Positions 1-12,322 of a stretch of DNA of 64,000 nt are shown one piece after another; position 1 is the stretch's first letter, and each line of letters begins with the position of its first letter. Location: the NCBI RefSeq assembly GCF_022113815.1, contig NZ_SGOM01000009.1, forward strand, positions 1 through 64,000, read 5' to 3'. Position numbers and translations under genes: made by a program. The notes under the pieces were generated by a model. The model saw only the letters and a program-made list of their open reading frames with translations. It had not been told where the DNA came from and did not search any database. This DNA is from Vibrio cincinnatiensis. GTDB lineage: Bacteria > Pseudomonadota > Gammaproteobacteria > Enterobacterales > Vibrionaceae.

Positions 1-117
1 CAGTTCATCGATAAATCTTTTTGATTATCATCAACGAGTGCCCACACAGATTGATTGGTTTAAATTGTTAAAGAGCGTTCTTACCGCTTGGCTTACACCG
101 TATCGGAAGAGGCGGTA
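1..117 (-). ncRNA. 5' leader of an rRNA operon (16S gene lies outside the window)
   Basis: Read on the minus strand this is the transcribed leader upstream of 16S rRNA. It contains boxA (66-77) followed by a stretch reading caatctgtgtgggcactcg, which is the conserved segment found between boxA and 16S rRNA in E. coli rrn leaders. The mature 16S sequence does not begin before base 1. The position, directly downstream of hemG in the same direction, equals the hemG-rrsA arrangement of E. coli. The extent is approximate: it starts at the P2 promoter and continues out of the window. Confidence 0.85.
66..77 (-). promoter_or_regulatory. boxA antitermination site of the rRNA leader
   Basis: The minus strand reads CGCTCTTTAACA, one base from the E. 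coli rrn boxA TGCTCTTTAACA. boxA RNA is bound by NusB/NusE and makes rRNA transcription resistant to Rho-dependent termination. It lies about 40 bases after the P2 -10 box, as expected for a leader boxA. Confidence 0.88.
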
Positions 118-145
118 ATTTTAGCGAGATAAACGTCGGTGTCAA
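118..145 (-). promoter_or_regulatory. rRNA operon promoter P2
   Basis: On the minus strand: TTGACA (145-140), a 16-base spacer, then TAAAAT (123-118), followed by a discriminator beginning TACCGCC. A perfect -35 with a 16-base spacer is usual for rrn promoters. It is the downstream one of two tandem promoters. Confidence 0.85.
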
Positions 146-240
146 ACACTTTTTTACGTTTATTTTTGAGGTGTTACCCTTTTAAAATTACCAACTGTTT
201 CGGTGAGCACTGAGGCGCTTTCCCGTGACAGCGAGGCGGC

Positions 241-268
241 ATTATAGAGATCAACATCACATTGGCAA
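241..268 (-). promoter_or_regulatory. rRNA operon promoter P1 with UP-like element
   Basis: On the minus strand: TTGCCA (268-263), a 16-base spacer, then a perfect TATAAT (246-241), followed by the GC-rich discriminator GCCGCCTCGC typical of stringently controlled rRNA promoters. Just upstream (about 271-295 in window numbering) is an A-tract-rich stretch that fits an UP element. The region 1-348 has no gene other than this promoter and leader. Confidence 0.88.
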
Positions 269-348
269 GTGTTTTTTTCTCTTTTTTTTCGGGTTAATAC
301 TGATCGGTGAAAAAACCAACACACCCCAACTAAAACCACTTCTTTTTT

Positions 349-873
349 TTACATTTTTGCAAATTTATCACTAAATAAAGTGACTTTATCCCAGTTCGTG
401 TATTCCACTTCTTTTGATATATCGGTTTCTCCGCCCGTTAACTTCATAATGAAGCGAATCATTATTTTGTCAAAAAAGCGATAGCGTGGGTAGTAAAGAG
501 CCCCAGCAAACACACCGATTAAGTTAGGATGCCAAACCGATTTTTTCAAAAAAGTTTGAACATAAACACTGCCTTCTGGCGTATCTTTCTTTTGTTCTTC
601 TTTACGGGCGGTCAAATTCACACAGATAAAGGCGGTCTTAACCTGTTTTAACTCCGTTGAATGTCGCTCGATAAACTCATACAGTTTTTGATGAAGATGC
701 CCATATCGAATAGAGGCACCAATCAATACTTTGTCATAAGCCAATACATCCACAGAGTCGCATTGGTGAAGGTCTCGAATATCACAGTTCGTTTGGTTAA
801 GTTTTTTTGCAATAAAGCGGAGTATCTTTTGTGTTTGTCCTTCCCTTGAGGAATACAACATCAATATTTTCAC
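349..873 (-). CDS. hemG: Menaquinone-dependent protoporphyrinogen IX dehydrogenase
   Basis: A 174-residue flavodoxin-fold protein that oxidises protoporphyrinogen IX to protoporphyrin IX in heme synthesis, passing electrons to the quinone pool at the inner membrane. The N-terminus (MKILMLYSSREGQTQKI) is the FMN phosphate-binding loop of long-chain flavodoxins, followed by the HemG-type GASIRYG segment near residue 53. Length fits the family (about 175-180). It follows trkH by 10 bases in a yigZ-trkH-hemG unit, with an rRNA operon next, as in E. coli. Confidence 0.93.
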   Translation of the reverse strand: MKILMLYSSREGQTQKILRFIAKKLNQTNCDIRDLHQCDSVDVLAYDKVLIGASIRYGHLHQKLYEFIERHSTELKQVKTAFICVNLTARKEEQKKDTPEGSVYVQTFLKKSVWHPNLIGVFAGALYYPRYRFFDKIMIRFIMKLTGGETDISKEVEYTNWDKVTLFSDKFAKM

Positions 874-883
874 GAGATCATCC

Positions 884-2341
884 TCAGTTACGCCAAAAGG
901 TTGGCGTTAACAATATTAGCAAGGTGAAAATCTCTAGCCGTCCAAATAGCATGGAAACGACTAAGATCCATTTAGCAGCATCATTGATATCACCAAAGTG
1001 GGCAGCGACTTCACCTAAACCAGGTCCTAAATTATTAAGTGTTGCCGCAATGGCAGAAAAGGCACTCAACTCGTCCATCCCTGTAAAAATCAACGCCAGC
1101 ATACATACGACAAAAACCAGTGCATAGGCTGAGAAAAAACCCCACACCGCATCCACAACACGCTGTGGCAATGCACTATCGCCTAATTTAATGGGATAGA
1201 TAGCTCTTGGGTGCACGAGTCGTTTCATTTCTCGAGCACCTTGCAAGGTAAGTAAAAAAACTCGAATGACTTTCATCCCCCCTCCGGTAGAGCCAGCACA
1301 TCCACCGATGAATGAAGAAAAGAGCAACAGAACAGGTAAAAAGAGTGGCCACTCTGAAAAACTGGTGGTTGTGAATCCTGCGGTGGTTGATATGGATACG
1401 GTTTGAAAAAGAGTAACGTCAAATGCTTCATACAGAGAATCATAAGTATGATGTTTTAATATCACTAAAAAACAAATCATAAATAACAAGCTTTGAATCA
1501 CGAGGAAAGCTCGGAATTCTCTATCTGCCCAATAGTATTTAGGATGAACGCCCCCACTAGTAAAAGCGGCATAGTGCAAGGTGAAGTTACAAGCAGAAAT
1601 CAGCAGGAAAATAACGGTGATTAAATTTATCGCATAACTATCAAAATAGCCCATGCTTGCATCATGGGTTGAAAAACCGCCAATCGCTATGGTTGAGAAG
1701 CTGTGACAAATAGCATCAAACAGAGTCATTCCCGCAAACCAAAAAGCTGCAGCACAAGCAATGGTTAAGCTTAAATAGATGTACCAGAGTGCTTTCGCGG
1801 TTTCAGCAATCCTTGGTGTAACTTTATTATCTTTTACTGGCCCCGGAATTTCAGCGCGATAAAGCTGCATACCTCCGATCCCTAATACCGGAAGAATAGC
1901 AACGGCCAAAACGATAATCCCCATCCCACCAAACCATTGTAAAAATTGACGGTAAAATAAAATGGCTTTCGGTAAGTGATCTAAACCAACAATAACCGTA
2001 GCCCCCGTCGTGGTTAAAGCTGAGAATGATTCAAAAAAAGCATCAGGCACTGACACATTGGGATTATCAGCTAATAAAAAAGGAAGGGCACCTGCGCTAC
2101 CAATAACCGTCCAGAATAAGACGACTATCAGAAAACCATCTCGGACTTTGAGTTCATGCTTATAACGCCGGTTAGGAAACCACAACAAAGCGCCCAAAAG
2201 TAGTAAAACAAAAAAGGTGGAGACAAAAGGAACCCCCGCTCCATCCCCATAGATCAAAGCGACCGTTGCGGGTATCAGCATAGACACACTAAATAGGGCA
2301 AGTAGTAACCCTACGATTCGAATAATAGAACGAAATTGCAT
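884..2341 (-). CDS. trkH: Trk potassium uptake channel subunit TrkH
   Basis: A 485-residue inner-membrane protein with the four membrane-pore-membrane repeats of the TrkH/KtrB superfamily. The pore loops are visible as TTTGATV (about residue 110), IAIGGFST (about 220), STTAGFTTT (about 320) and LNNLGPGLG (about 437); their glycines line the K+ filter. TrkH takes up K+ together with the cytosolic nucleotide-binding protein TrkA, whose gene is not in the window. The charged internal loop and GGCAGSTGGGMK segment near residue 345 are typical. It lies 31 bases after yigZ and 10 before hemG, probably one transcript. Confidence 0.95.
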   Translation of the reverse strand: MQFRSIIRIVGLLLALFSVSMLIPATVALIYGDGAGVPFVSTFFVLLLLGALLWFPNRRYKHELKVRDGFLIVVLFWTVIGSAGALPFLLADNPNVSVPDAFFESFSALTTTGATVIVGLDHLPKAILFYRQFLQWFGGMGIIVLAVAILPVLGIGGMQLYRAEIPGPVKDNKVTPRIAETAKALWYIYLSLTIACAAAFWFAGMTLFDAICHSFSTIAIGGFSTHDASMGYFDSYAINLITVIFLLISACNFTLHYAAFTSGGVHPKYYWADREFRAFLVIQSLLFMICFLVILKHHTYDSLYEAFDVTLFQTVSISTTAGFTTTSFSEWPLFLPVLLLFSSFIGGCAGSTGGGMKVIRVFLLTLQGAREMKRLVHPRAIYPIKLGDSALPQRVVDAVWGFFSAYALVFVVCMLALIFTGMDELSAFSAIAATLNNLGPGLGEVAAHFGDINDAAKWILVVSMLFGRLEIFTLLILLTPTFWRN

Positions 2342-2372
2342 GACAAAATAACGAAGCTTGGCTTCTGACTTC

Positions 2373-2996
2373 CTAAGTATGTTCTATGTGGGTAACAAGA
2401 ATTTTTGCACTGCTCTTGTTCGTGATATTTTGGCTAAAAGCATCCACTTCTATACAAGGTAATTCAATAACAATCTGTACCGTTCCTCCATATTGAGCCT
2501 CGACTTGTACCGCATCATACTGCCCCATGACGGACTGAGCCAGCGCAAGTAAACTGTAGTCTAGCGTTAGCGATAATTGTGTGGTGATTTTTTTTTCATT
2601 TATTTGAAGCAGCTTAAGAGCTTGCTGAACACCACCGCCATACGCCTTCACAAGCCCACCCGTTCCTAAACGAATGCCCCCGTAATACCGAGTGACAACC
2701 GCGGTGATTTCTCCTACACCAGACCCTGAAAGCTGCGCCAACATCGGTTTTCCCGCCGTTCCTGATGGTTCACCGTCATCACTAAACCCCCAAAGGGTTG
2801 AGTTTTCTGGGCGCCCCGCAATAAAAGCCGAACAATTGTGCCTCGCGTCTGCATGCCGCTCTTTTATCTCAGCAATAAAAGCTTTAGCGGCTTCAACACT
2901 GGGAGTATGAGCTAAATATGTGATAAAGCGGCTTTTCTTGATTTCTTCTTCAAACAAAACTGGGGCCGCTGGAATCGAATAGGGCTGAAGATTCAT
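2373..2996 (-). CDS. yigZ: YigZ, IMPACT-family protein
   Basis: 207 residues. The N-terminal part (about 18-125) is an UPF0029/IMPACT domain with the conserved core DDGEPSGTAGKPML and the GGIRLGTGGLVKAYG segment. The C-terminal part (about 140-200) matches the small ferredoxin-like domain (DUF1949) of YigZ. E. coli YigZ has been reported to have modest proline-dipeptidase-type activity, but the cellular role is not settled. It is first in a yigZ-trkH-hemG set and divergent from fadB. The E. coli neighbour pepQ is absent at this spot. Confidence 0.9.
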   Translation of the reverse strand: MNLQPYSIPAAPVLFEEEIKKSRFITYLAHTPSVEAAKAFIAEIKERHADARHNCSAFIAGRPENSTLWGFSDDGEPSGTAGKPMLAQLSGSGVGEITAVVTRYYGGIRLGTGGLVKAYGGGVQQALKLLQINEKKITTQLSLTLDYSLLALAQSVMGQYDAVQVEAQYGGTVQIVIELPCIEVDAFSQNITNKSSAKILVTHIEHT

Positions 2997-3138
2997 CTCT
3001 TAATCATTAATGGTAAAAGGACGACCAGTGTATCACGAACCCCAAAAAAGGTGCTTAGGATTGATGATGAGCGCACAATGTTAAACACTTGTTTAAAAAA
3101 TGTATTGAAAATAATTTATCTGCGGTACACACTAACTC

Positions 3139-3155
3139 TACTGGTCTAACCAGAA
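3139..3155. promoter_or_regulatory. FadR operator upstream of fadBA
   Basis: The sequence TACTGGTCTAACCAGAA contains the perfect inverted repeat CTGGT-N3-ACCAG. The E. coli fadB operator has the same CTGGT-N3-ACCAG core. It lies 60 bases before the fadB start, where FadR would block transcription until long-chain acyl-CoA releases it. Confidence 0.85.
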
Positions 3156-3214
3156 TATGAATACAACAAAAACTCTCACACACAATCACCGATTGTATGT
3201 CACGGAGATAGACA

Positions 3215-5386
3215 ATGATTTACCAAGCCAAAACCCTACAGGTAAAAGAATTACAGGATGGTATCGTAGAGTTAAGTTTTTGCTCTCCTGAGTCCGTCAA
3301 CAAGCTTGATCTTGCAACACTAACTTCATTGAATGAAGCATTGGATGTCCTACATGCCCACTCTGGTCTCAAAGGCCTCATTCTCACATCAGATAAGTCA
3401 GCCTTTATTGTCGGCGCAGACATTACTGAATTTTTAGGTTTATTCGACTTGCCTGATGAAGAACTGGATCAATGGCTATGTTTTGCGAATAACATCTTTA
3501 ATAAACTCGAAGATCTGCCCGTTCCCACTCTATCAGCACTGACTGGTTTTACTCTTGGCGGTGGTTGTGAGTGCGTCCTTGCAACCGATTTTCGTATTGG
3601 CGATCACACAACCAGTATTGGGCTGCCTGAAACGAAACTTGGCATTATGCCAGGGTTTGGAGGTACGGTTCGGTTACCCCGTTTAATTGGTGCCGATAGC
3701 GCAATGGAAGTGATTACCCAAGGCAAAGCCTGTCGAGCAGAAGACGCGCTAAAACTCGGTTTACTCGATGCTATTGTTGATAGCACTCAATTGCATAATT
3801 CTGCACTGACGACCATCAAGCAAGCCATAAATGAAAAAATAGACTGGCTTGAACGCCGTAAGCAAAAAACCGCTTCGCTGACATTAAGTAAAATTGAAGC
3901 CATGATGAGTTTTACTATGGCCAAAGGGCTCGTTGCTCAAGTTGCGGGAAAACATTACCCCGCCCCCATGACCGCCGTTATCGCAATAGAACAGGCTGCA
4001 CGCTGTGATCGGGATGAAGCATTAGCGATTGAACGTCAACATTTTATTAAGCTTGCTAAATCTACAGAAGCCAAGGCATTGGTTGGGCTATTCCTTAATG
4101 ACCAACATATAAAAGGGTTAGCTAAACAGTCTGCCAAATCTGCCAGCAAAGAGACGCAACGTGCAGCAGTTTTAGGAGCAGGGATTATGGGGGGAGGAAT
4201 TGCTTATCAATCAGCAACCAAAGGGGTACCAGTGTTGATGAAAGACATTGCCCAACACTCTCTCGATTTAGGCATGACTGAAGCATCTAAACTACTAAAT
4301 AAGCAACTGGAACGCGGTAAGATCAATGGTTTTAAAATGGCCGGAATACTCGCCTCTATCACACCAAGCTTGCATTATGCAGGAATAGAGCAAGCAGATA
4401 TCATTGTTGAAGCCGTTGTCGAAAACCCCAAAGTAAAAGCGGCGGTTCTGAGTGAAGTCGAACGCCAAGTCTCTGATGATACAATCATCACCTCCAATAC
4501 CTCGACTATTCCAATCAATCAACTCGCACTCTCACTCAAACGCCCTGAAAACTTCTGTGGTATGCACTTTTTTAACCCCGTCCATCGCATGCCACTCGTA
4601 GAAATTATTCGAGGAGCAAAAACCTCTGACGATACCATTAATCGTGTTGTTGCTTATGCAGCTAAAATGGGGAAATCCCCCATCGTCGTGAACGACTGCC
4701 CTGGTTTTTTTGTTAACCGCGTTTTATTCCCCTACTTCGGTGGGTTTAGTCTACTGCTCCGGGATGGCGGCGATTTTACTCAAATAGATAACGTGATGGA
4801 GCGTCAATTTGGGTGGCCAATGGGACCGGCTTACCTGTTAGATGTTGTCGGCCTTGATACCGCACATCATGCTCAAGCCGTCATGGCAGAAGGTTTCCCT
4901 GAGCGCATGGGTAAACAAGACCGCGATGTCATTGATGTGCTATATGAAGCGAATAAATTTGGTCAAAAAAATGGTCAAGGCTTCTACAGCTACAGCATGG
5001 ATAAAAAAGGGAAACCGAAAAAGATATTCTCTGAATCGATTTTACCTCTCTTAACTGACGTCTGTGCAAATAAACAAGAATTTGACGCGCAAACCGTGAT
5101 TGAGCGAATGATGATTCCTATGATCAATGAAGTTGTACTTTGTCTACAAGAAGGAATCATTGCTTCACCACAAGAAGCCGATATGGCTCTCGTCTATGGG
5201 TTAGGTTTCCCTCCATTCCGTGGTGGCGTGTTCCGGTATCTAGATACGTTAGGTTTAGATAACTACATCACGATGGCGAAACAACATCAGCATCTAGGGG
5301 CTATGTATCATGTGCCATCACTACTGCTGGATATGGCTGAAAAAGGGCAATCTTTTTACCCCACTCAAAAGCCTATTTCGCTCTAA
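3215..5386 (+). CDS. fadB: Fatty acid oxidation complex alpha subunit FadB
   Basis: 723 residues, the usual FadB size. Residues about 1-190 are an enoyl-CoA hydratase/isomerase (crotonase) domain with the oxyanion-hole segment GFTLGGGCE and [14 protein letters not shown]. Residues about 315-500 are the Rossmann 3-hydroxyacyl-CoA dehydrogenase domain ([24 protein letters not shown]), followed by its C-terminal dimer part. Together they carry out hydration, isomerisation and oxidation in aerobic beta-oxidation as an alpha2beta2 complex with FadA, encoded 29 bases downstream. The start is preceded by a cggaga ribosome site. A FadR operator lies upstream. Confidence 0.97.
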   Translation: MIYQAKTLQVKELQDGIVELSFCSPESVNKLDLATLTSLNEALDVLHAHSGLKGLILTSDKSAFIVGADITEFLGLFDLPDEELDQWLCFANNIFNKLEDLPVPTLSALTGFTLGGGCECVLATDFRIGDHTTSIGLPETKLGIMPGFGGTVRLPRLIGADSAMEVITQGKACRAEDALKLGLLDAIVDSTQLHNSALTTIKQAINEKIDWLERRKQKTASLTLSKIEAMMSFTMAKGLVAQVAGKHYPAPMTAVIAIEQAARCDRDEALAIERQHFIKLAKSTEAKALVGLFLNDQHIKGLAKQSAKSASKETQRAAVLGAGIMGGGIAYQSATKGVPVLMKDIAQHSLDLGMTEASKLLNKQLERGKINGFKMAGILASITPSLHYAGIEQADIIVEAVVENPKVKAAVLSEVERQVSDDTIITSNTSTIPINQLALSLKRPENFCGMHFFNPVHRMPLVEIIRGAKTSDDTINRVVAYAAKMGKSPIVVNDCPGFFVNRVLFPYFGGFSLLLRDGGDFTQIDNVMERQFGWPMGPAYLLDVVGLDTAHHAQAVMAEGFPERMGKQDRDVIDVLYEANKFGQKNGQGFYSYSMDKKGKPKKIFSESILPLLTDVCANKQEFDAQTVIERMMIPMINEVVLCLQEGIIASPQEADMALVYGLGFPPFRGGVFRYLDTLGLDNYITMAKQHQHLGAMYHVPSLLLDMAEKGQSFYPTQKPISL

Positions 5387-5394
5387 CCCCGTAA

Positions 5395-6579
<1,185 letters not shown>

Positions 6580-6587
6580 ATACGCCA

Positions 6588-6616
6588 AAGAGCCAGCTAA
6601 GCTGGCTCTTAATTTT
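6588..6616. terminator. Bidirectional terminator between fadA and punR
   Basis: A perfect 10-bp stem AAGAGCCAGC / GCTGGCTCTT with loop TAA, followed on the plus strand by aatttt. It sits between two converging genes and can serve both. Confidence 0.85.
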
Positions 6617-6621
6617 GTAGC

Positions 6622-7527
6622 CTATAAGGTTTGTAACCAATCTTGATGTAATTGCTCACTATCCCCCAAGTAATTGACCATCCATTCGATCAATTTATGA
6701 TTATCATCTTTTCTCCACACTAAACAGCATTGACTCAATGGCGCATTATCTGGCAAATTTTTTTCAACTAACTGACCTGAAGCCAGCAACGGTTGTGCCA
6801 TATGGCTAGGCATAAATCCAACCCCTAACCCTTGTTTTAAACACTCTTTAGCGCTGTACCAGTTCGGTAGCAGTAAACGTCTTTGTTTTGGATAATGCCC
6901 GGTATGGCGCTTTGGCAAAACGCTGGAGGTATCATCCAAACAAATAGCAGGATACTGACTGACAAACGCTTCGGTTAATACATCGACTTGAGCACAAGGA
7001 TGCGTCGGAGCCATCACAAAAACCCAATCTAACATCCCCATATCACGGACTTCAAAGTCGCCGCCAACGGGTACTGCAGATGTTGCGCCGATGACAATGT
7101 CCGCTCGTCCTTGTGCAATCGCTTCCCAAGAACCATTAAATACTTCCATATTGATCTGTAGCTCAGCAAAATCAAACGTTTGGTAGAAATCCTCCACCAA
7201 TGGCTTTATACGTTCTAATTTCACCACATTATCAAGAGTCAACTTAAGCGTTCTTTGCCAGCCATGCGCAGCCCGTTTCGTTTGTGCTTTAATTTCTTCC
7301 ATTTGTCGTAATAGTTGCCGAGCTTCCACCATAAACAGCTCCCCCGCGCTGGTCAGTTCAACCTTTCTGGGTAAGCGGCGGAATAAAATTACCCCAAGCT
7401 CAGTTTCCACTTGGCGAACACTATAGCTGATCGCAGAAGGAACTTTATGCAAAACCTCTGCAGCAGCGGTAAAACTGCCTAACCGAGCCACCGTATCTAG
7501 CATTTCTAATGATGTTTTTGAAAACAT
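6622..7527 (-). CDS. punR: LysR-family regulator PunR-like
   Basis: About 301 residues from the chosen start. It has an N-terminal winged helix-turn-helix (GSFTAAAEVLHKVPSAISYSV, about residues 15-35) and a substrate-binding domain. Similarity to E. coli PunR (YdhB) is clear along the whole length, including VEVFNGxWxAI, IGATxAxPVGG and RDMGML segments. In E. coli PunR responds to adenosine and activates punC. The start at 7527 matches the E. coli N-terminus; a TTG at 7545 would add six residues but has no ribosome site. The gene is divergent from punC, its probable target. Confidence 0.85.
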   Translation of the reverse strand: MFSKTSLEMLDTVARLGSFTAAAEVLHKVPSAISYSVRQVETELGVILFRRLPRKVELTSAGELFMVEARQLLRQMEEIKAQTKRAAHGWQRTLKLTLDNVVKLERIKPLVEDFYQTFDFAELQINMEVFNGSWEAIAQGRADIVIGATSAVPVGGDFEVRDMGMLDWVFVMAPTHPCAQVDVLTEAFVSQYPAICLDDTSSVLPKRHTGHYPKQRRLLLPNWYSAKECLKQGLGVGFMPSHMAQPLLASGQLVEKNLPDNAPLSQCCLVWRKDDNHKLIEWMVNYLGDSEQLHQDWLQTL

Positions 7528-7682
7528 AGCCCCTCTATCAATCAAATATTTTGCACGATAACTAATAATTTTCGCGTTTCATTTAAGTAATAATAAAAAA
7601 TACAATGAATACCCTTATATAGCCTAGCTATCAATAAAAGATACAAAGAAAAAATGAATTAATTTTTTTGATGGAAATAAAA

Positions 7683-8885
7683 ATGAATATCTCACCTTTA
7701 CAACTGTTTTATCTTTCTGCGCTTTCCATGCTCGGTTTCATTGCTACCGATATGTATCTACCAGCCTTTAAAGTGATGGAGCATGATTTTGCAACAGGCC
7801 CAGAACAAATCGCCCTTTCTCTGACGGTTTTTTTAATGGGAATGGCTATCGGACAACTACTATGGGGGCTTGCATCAGATAAGTTCGGCCATCGTAATAC
7901 ACTGATTGTTGGGTTATCTGTCTTCACCTTCGCTTCTTGCGGGCTTGCTTTTAGCGAACAGGTCTGGCAACTGCTCGGGTTACGCTTTATTCAAGCCATC
8001 GGTGTCTGTGCTCCAGCCGTTATCTGGCAAGCGATGGTGATCAAACGCTACCCAAGCCATATCAGCCAACAGATTTTCGCTACCATTATGCCGCTAGTCG
8101 CCCTCTCTCCCGCGTTGGCACCTCAATTAGGTGTGTTACTTACTCACCACCTCGGCTGGCATAGTATCTTTATCGTACTAACAATGTTGGGAATTACGTT
8201 AATAGTTAGTACTCGCTTACAAGAAAATGTCATCGCAGAAACAAAAACAACTTCCATTACACAAGACATAAAGTTTTTATTCAGTTGCCGAGCTTATTTA
8301 GGCAATGTATTGATGTTCGCTTGTGCTTCAGCCGCTTTCTTTGCTTATTTAACCGGTATGCCAGAAATCATGGCTCAGCTTGGTTATGAGGCGAAAGATA
8401 TTGGAATGAGCTTCATTCCACAGACCATCGCTTTTATGGTGGGTGGATACCTAGGTAAACGTTATGTGAATAAATATGGGGATGCTCAAGTACTCAAGCA
8501 GCTTCTGGCTCTGTTTACGGTTTCAACTGTCTGTATTTTTGTCGCATCACAATGGGAATTAGCCTCGATATGGCCTATTCTTGCGCCCTTTTGCTTAATT
8601 GCCGTCGCGAATGGAGCGCTCTATCCCATTGTCGTTAATCGCGCTCTCTCCAGTGCAAAACAGAGCCCAGCAACCGCTGCAGGGCTACAAAATAGCTTAC
8701 AAATCTGTGCTGCAAGCTTAGCGAGTGCACTCGTAGCAACCCTTGCGAGTCAAGCGCAAATGGTGACCGGAATCGCCATTATGATCTGTATGTTTGGACT
8801 ATGGGTTGGTTATATTGTTGCGAATAAACACTTGAGCCAACATTTTACAACACCCGATAATTCTCGTGTTGTACAAGATAAATAG
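7683..8885 (+). CDS. punC: MFS transporter PunC-like
   Basis: 400 residues with 12 predicted membrane helices of the Bcr/CflA drug-proton antiporter group. The opening SMLGFIATDMYLPAF and the LRFIQAIGVCAPAVIWQA segment align with E. coli PunC (YdhC), implicated in purine-nucleoside transport. I chose the ATG at 7683 because GGA lies 8 bases before it; the ATG at 7671 and the TTG at 7668 lack a ribosome site. It is divergent from the PunR-like gene and ends in a terminator shared with glmU. The substrate is inferred by orthology. Confidence 0.83.
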   Translation: MNISPLQLFYLSALSMLGFIATDMYLPAFKVMEHDFATGPEQIALSLTVFLMGMAIGQLLWGLASDKFGHRNTLIVGLSVFTFASCGLAFSEQVWQLLGLRFIQAIGVCAPAVIWQAMVIKRYPSHISQQIFATIMPLVALSPALAPQLGVLLTHHLGWHSIFIVLTMLGITLIVSTRLQENVIAETKTTSITQDIKFLFSCRAYLGNVLMFACASAAFFAYLTGMPEIMAQLGYEAKDIGMSFIPQTIAFMVGGYLGKRYVNKYGDAQVLKQLLALFTVSTVCIFVASQWELASIWPILAPFCLIAVANGALYPIVVNRALSSAKQSPATAAGLQNSLQICAASLASALVATLASQAQMVTGIAIMICMFGLWVGYIVANKHLSQHFTTPDNSRVVQDK

Positions 8886-8897
8886 CCTTAGATAGAA

Positions 8898-8926
8898 AAA
8901 TAGCCAGCGTAATGCTGGCTATTTTT
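8898..8926. terminator. Bidirectional terminator between punC and glmU
   Basis: Perfect 11-bp stem AAATAGCCAGC / GCTGGCTATTT with loop GTAAT, flanked by A and T runs, between converging genes. Confidence 0.85.
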
Positions 8927-8936
8927 ACAAAACCAT

Positions 8937-10295
8937 TTATTTTTTTACTGGCCGTTGCCAACCTGTAATTTTCTTTTCTTTCGCACGAGTAATGACTAAC
9001 TCACCTTGAGCAACATTTTTCGTTAGTGTGGTTCCAGCTCCAATCGTCGCTCCGTCGTCAATGGTAACTGGCGCAACTAATTGGCTGTCAGAGCCGACAA
9101 ACACATCATCCCCAATAATGGTTTTAAATTTGTTTGCGCCATCATAGTTGCACGTGATCACACCTGCACCGATATTCACTCGCTGACCAATTTCGGCGTC
9201 GCCAAGATAGGTTAAATGGTTCGCCTTTGAACCTTCACCTAAACGAGCATTCTTCATCTCAACGAAATTACCGACGTGGGTATCATTATGTAATTCCGCT
9301 CCAGGACGTAAGCGAGTAAATGGCCCAACAGTACAGTTTTCTCCGACACATGCCCCTTCAATCACGCTATAAGGACGAATAACCGTATTGTCATCAATTT
9401 CACAGTCTTTCAAAATAGCCCCGGCACCAATGACAACATTATTCCCAATCGAAACCTGACCTTCGATTAATACATTCACGTCAATTTCAACGTCAGTACC
9501 ACACTGTAATTCGCCTCGGAGATCAAAACGCGCGGGATCACGTAACATCACTCCTTGCTCAAGCAGCTTATTGGCTTGACCCGCTTGAAAAGCTCGTTCT
9601 AAGCGAGCTAATTGAATACGATCATTAACCCCTTCCACCTCAATTGAGCTTACAGGATGGACGGCTTCAACTGCGCGGCCTTCATCATGAGCTGCCGCAA
9701 TTACATCCGTCAGATAATACTCACCTTGAGCATTGTTATTATTCAGCCCAGCTAACCAACGTTTTAAATCACCGCCCGTTGCAACCATTACCCCAGTATT
9801 GATTTCTTTGATGAGCTTTTGCTCTTCTGTTGCATCTTTTTGCTCAACGATCGCTACAACCGGACCATTTTTACGAACAATACGCCCGTAACCCGTTGGG
9901 TTATCTAATACAACCGTCAATAAAGCAATACCTCCCGTGGGCTGTGCTTCCAACAAACTTTCGATGGTTTGCTCTGAAATAAGCGGAACATCACCATATA
10001 AGATCAAGATTTTTTCATCATCTCGAAAATGCTCAGACGCTTGATCAACCGCATGCCCTGTTCCCAATTGCTCAGCTTGCAGTACCCAATTCACAGGTTC
10101 TTCGGCTAATGCATGCTGCATTTGCTCACCACCGTGGCCGTAAACCAGATGAATATTATGAGCTCCTAAGCCATGGCAGGTATCAATAACATGCTTGGCC
10201 ATGGGTTTACCTGCCAGTGTATGCAGCACTTTAGGAATATTGGAGTGCATACGCGTGCCTTTGCCTGCGGCGAGAATCACTGCGCTAAATTTCAT
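8937..10295 (-). CDS. glmU: Bifunctional GlcNAc-1-P uridyltransferase / GlcN-1-P acetyltransferase
   Basis: 452 residues making UDP-GlcNAc for peptidoglycan and LPS. The N-terminal pyrophosphorylase domain (1 to about 228) starts with the nucleotide-binding motif [11 protein letters not shown] and has QLGTGHA (about 81) and YGDVPLI (about 104). The C-terminal part is a left-handed beta-helix acetyltransferase with hexapeptide repeats, [12 protein letters not shown] and NYDGANK. It lies after the atp operon in the same direction, as in E. coli, but behind a terminator. A hairpin AGCCGC/GCGGCT lies just upstream (10323-10340). Confidence 0.97.
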   Translation of the reverse strand: MKFSAVILAAGKGTRMHSNIPKVLHTLAGKPMAKHVIDTCHGLGAHNIHLVYGHGGEQMQHALAEEPVNWVLQAEQLGTGHAVDQASEHFRDDEKILILYGDVPLISEQTIESLLEAQPTGGIALLTVVLDNPTGYGRIVRKNGPVVAIVEQKDATEEQKLIKEINTGVMVATGGDLKRWLAGLNNNNAQGEYYLTDVIAAAHDEGRAVEAVHPVSSIEVEGVNDRIQLARLERAFQAGQANKLLEQGVMLRDPARFDLRGELQCGTDVEIDVNVLIEGQVSIGNNVVIGAGAILKDCEIDDNTVIRPYSVIEGACVGENCTVGPFTRLRPGAELHNDTHVGNFVEMKNARLGEGSKANHLTYLGDAEIGQRVNIGAGVITCNYDGANKFKTIIGDDVFVGSDSQLVAPVTIDDGATIGAGTTLTKNVAQGELVITRAKEKKITGWQRPVKK

Positions 10296-10390
10296 GAGTT
10301 ACCTATGACGTTGTAAAATATGAGCCGCATTTTAGCGGCTAACACCGAGCGTGTTAATTTATTGGTATAAATTTCTGATAAAAAATAAGC

Positions 10391-10418
10391 AAAAAGGCGA
10401 CCAAAGGCCGCCTTTTAC
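10391..10418 (-). terminator. Terminator of the atp operon
   Basis: The stem AAAAGGCG / CGCCTTTT lies 20 bases after the atpC stop, with A/T flanks on both sides. Confidence 0.75.
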
Positions 10419-10437
10419 TATTACGTACTGAAGATTA

Positions 10438-10863
10438 TCAGCGACGCTTTCTTGTCAGCTCAATTACTCGTAGCTGAGCAATCGCTTTAGCCAGTTCACT
10501 GGATGCTTGTGCAAAGTTCACATCCCCATGATTTTCATTCAGCATTTCTTCTGCCGCACGTTTTGCTTCTGCTGCTTTCGCTTCATCTAGCTCTTCCGCA
10601 CGAATAGCCGTATCTGCCAAAATCGTTACATCATTGGGTTGGACTTCAAGTATGCCACCAGAAAGGTAGATAATTTCTTCCTCTCCTTTTATGGTAACAA
10701 TACGCACCATGCCCGGTCTGATGAAAGTCAGTAAGGGCATATGACCCGCTAAAACACCTAAATCTCCGCTTTCACCCGAGACTTGAATAGTGCGTGCTAA
10801 GCCAGAAAAAATCCGCTTTTCAGCACTGACTACATCCAAGTTAAAGGTTACTGATGCTGTCAT
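10438..10863 (-). CDS. atpC: ATP synthase F1 epsilon subunit
   Basis: 141 residues. It has an N-terminal beta-sandwich (about 1-86, with [26 protein letters not shown]) and a C-terminal helical hairpin (about 90-138) that can inhibit rotation. Part of the central stalk linking gamma to the c-ring. Last gene of atpIBEFHAGDC, 24 bases after atpD, followed by a terminator. Confidence 0.96.
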   Translation of the reverse strand: MTASVTFNLDVVSAEKRIFSGLARTIQVSGESGDLGVLAGHMPLLTFIRPGMVRIVTIKGEEEIIYLSGGILEVQPNDVTILADTAIRAEELDEAKAAEAKRAAEEMLNENHGDVNFAQASSELAKAIAQLRVIELTRKRR

Positions 10864-10887
10864 AAAGCCTCCTTGGAGATTTGAGCG

Positions 10888-12309
<1,422 letters not shown>

Positions 12310-12322
12310 TTAATTACCTTTG

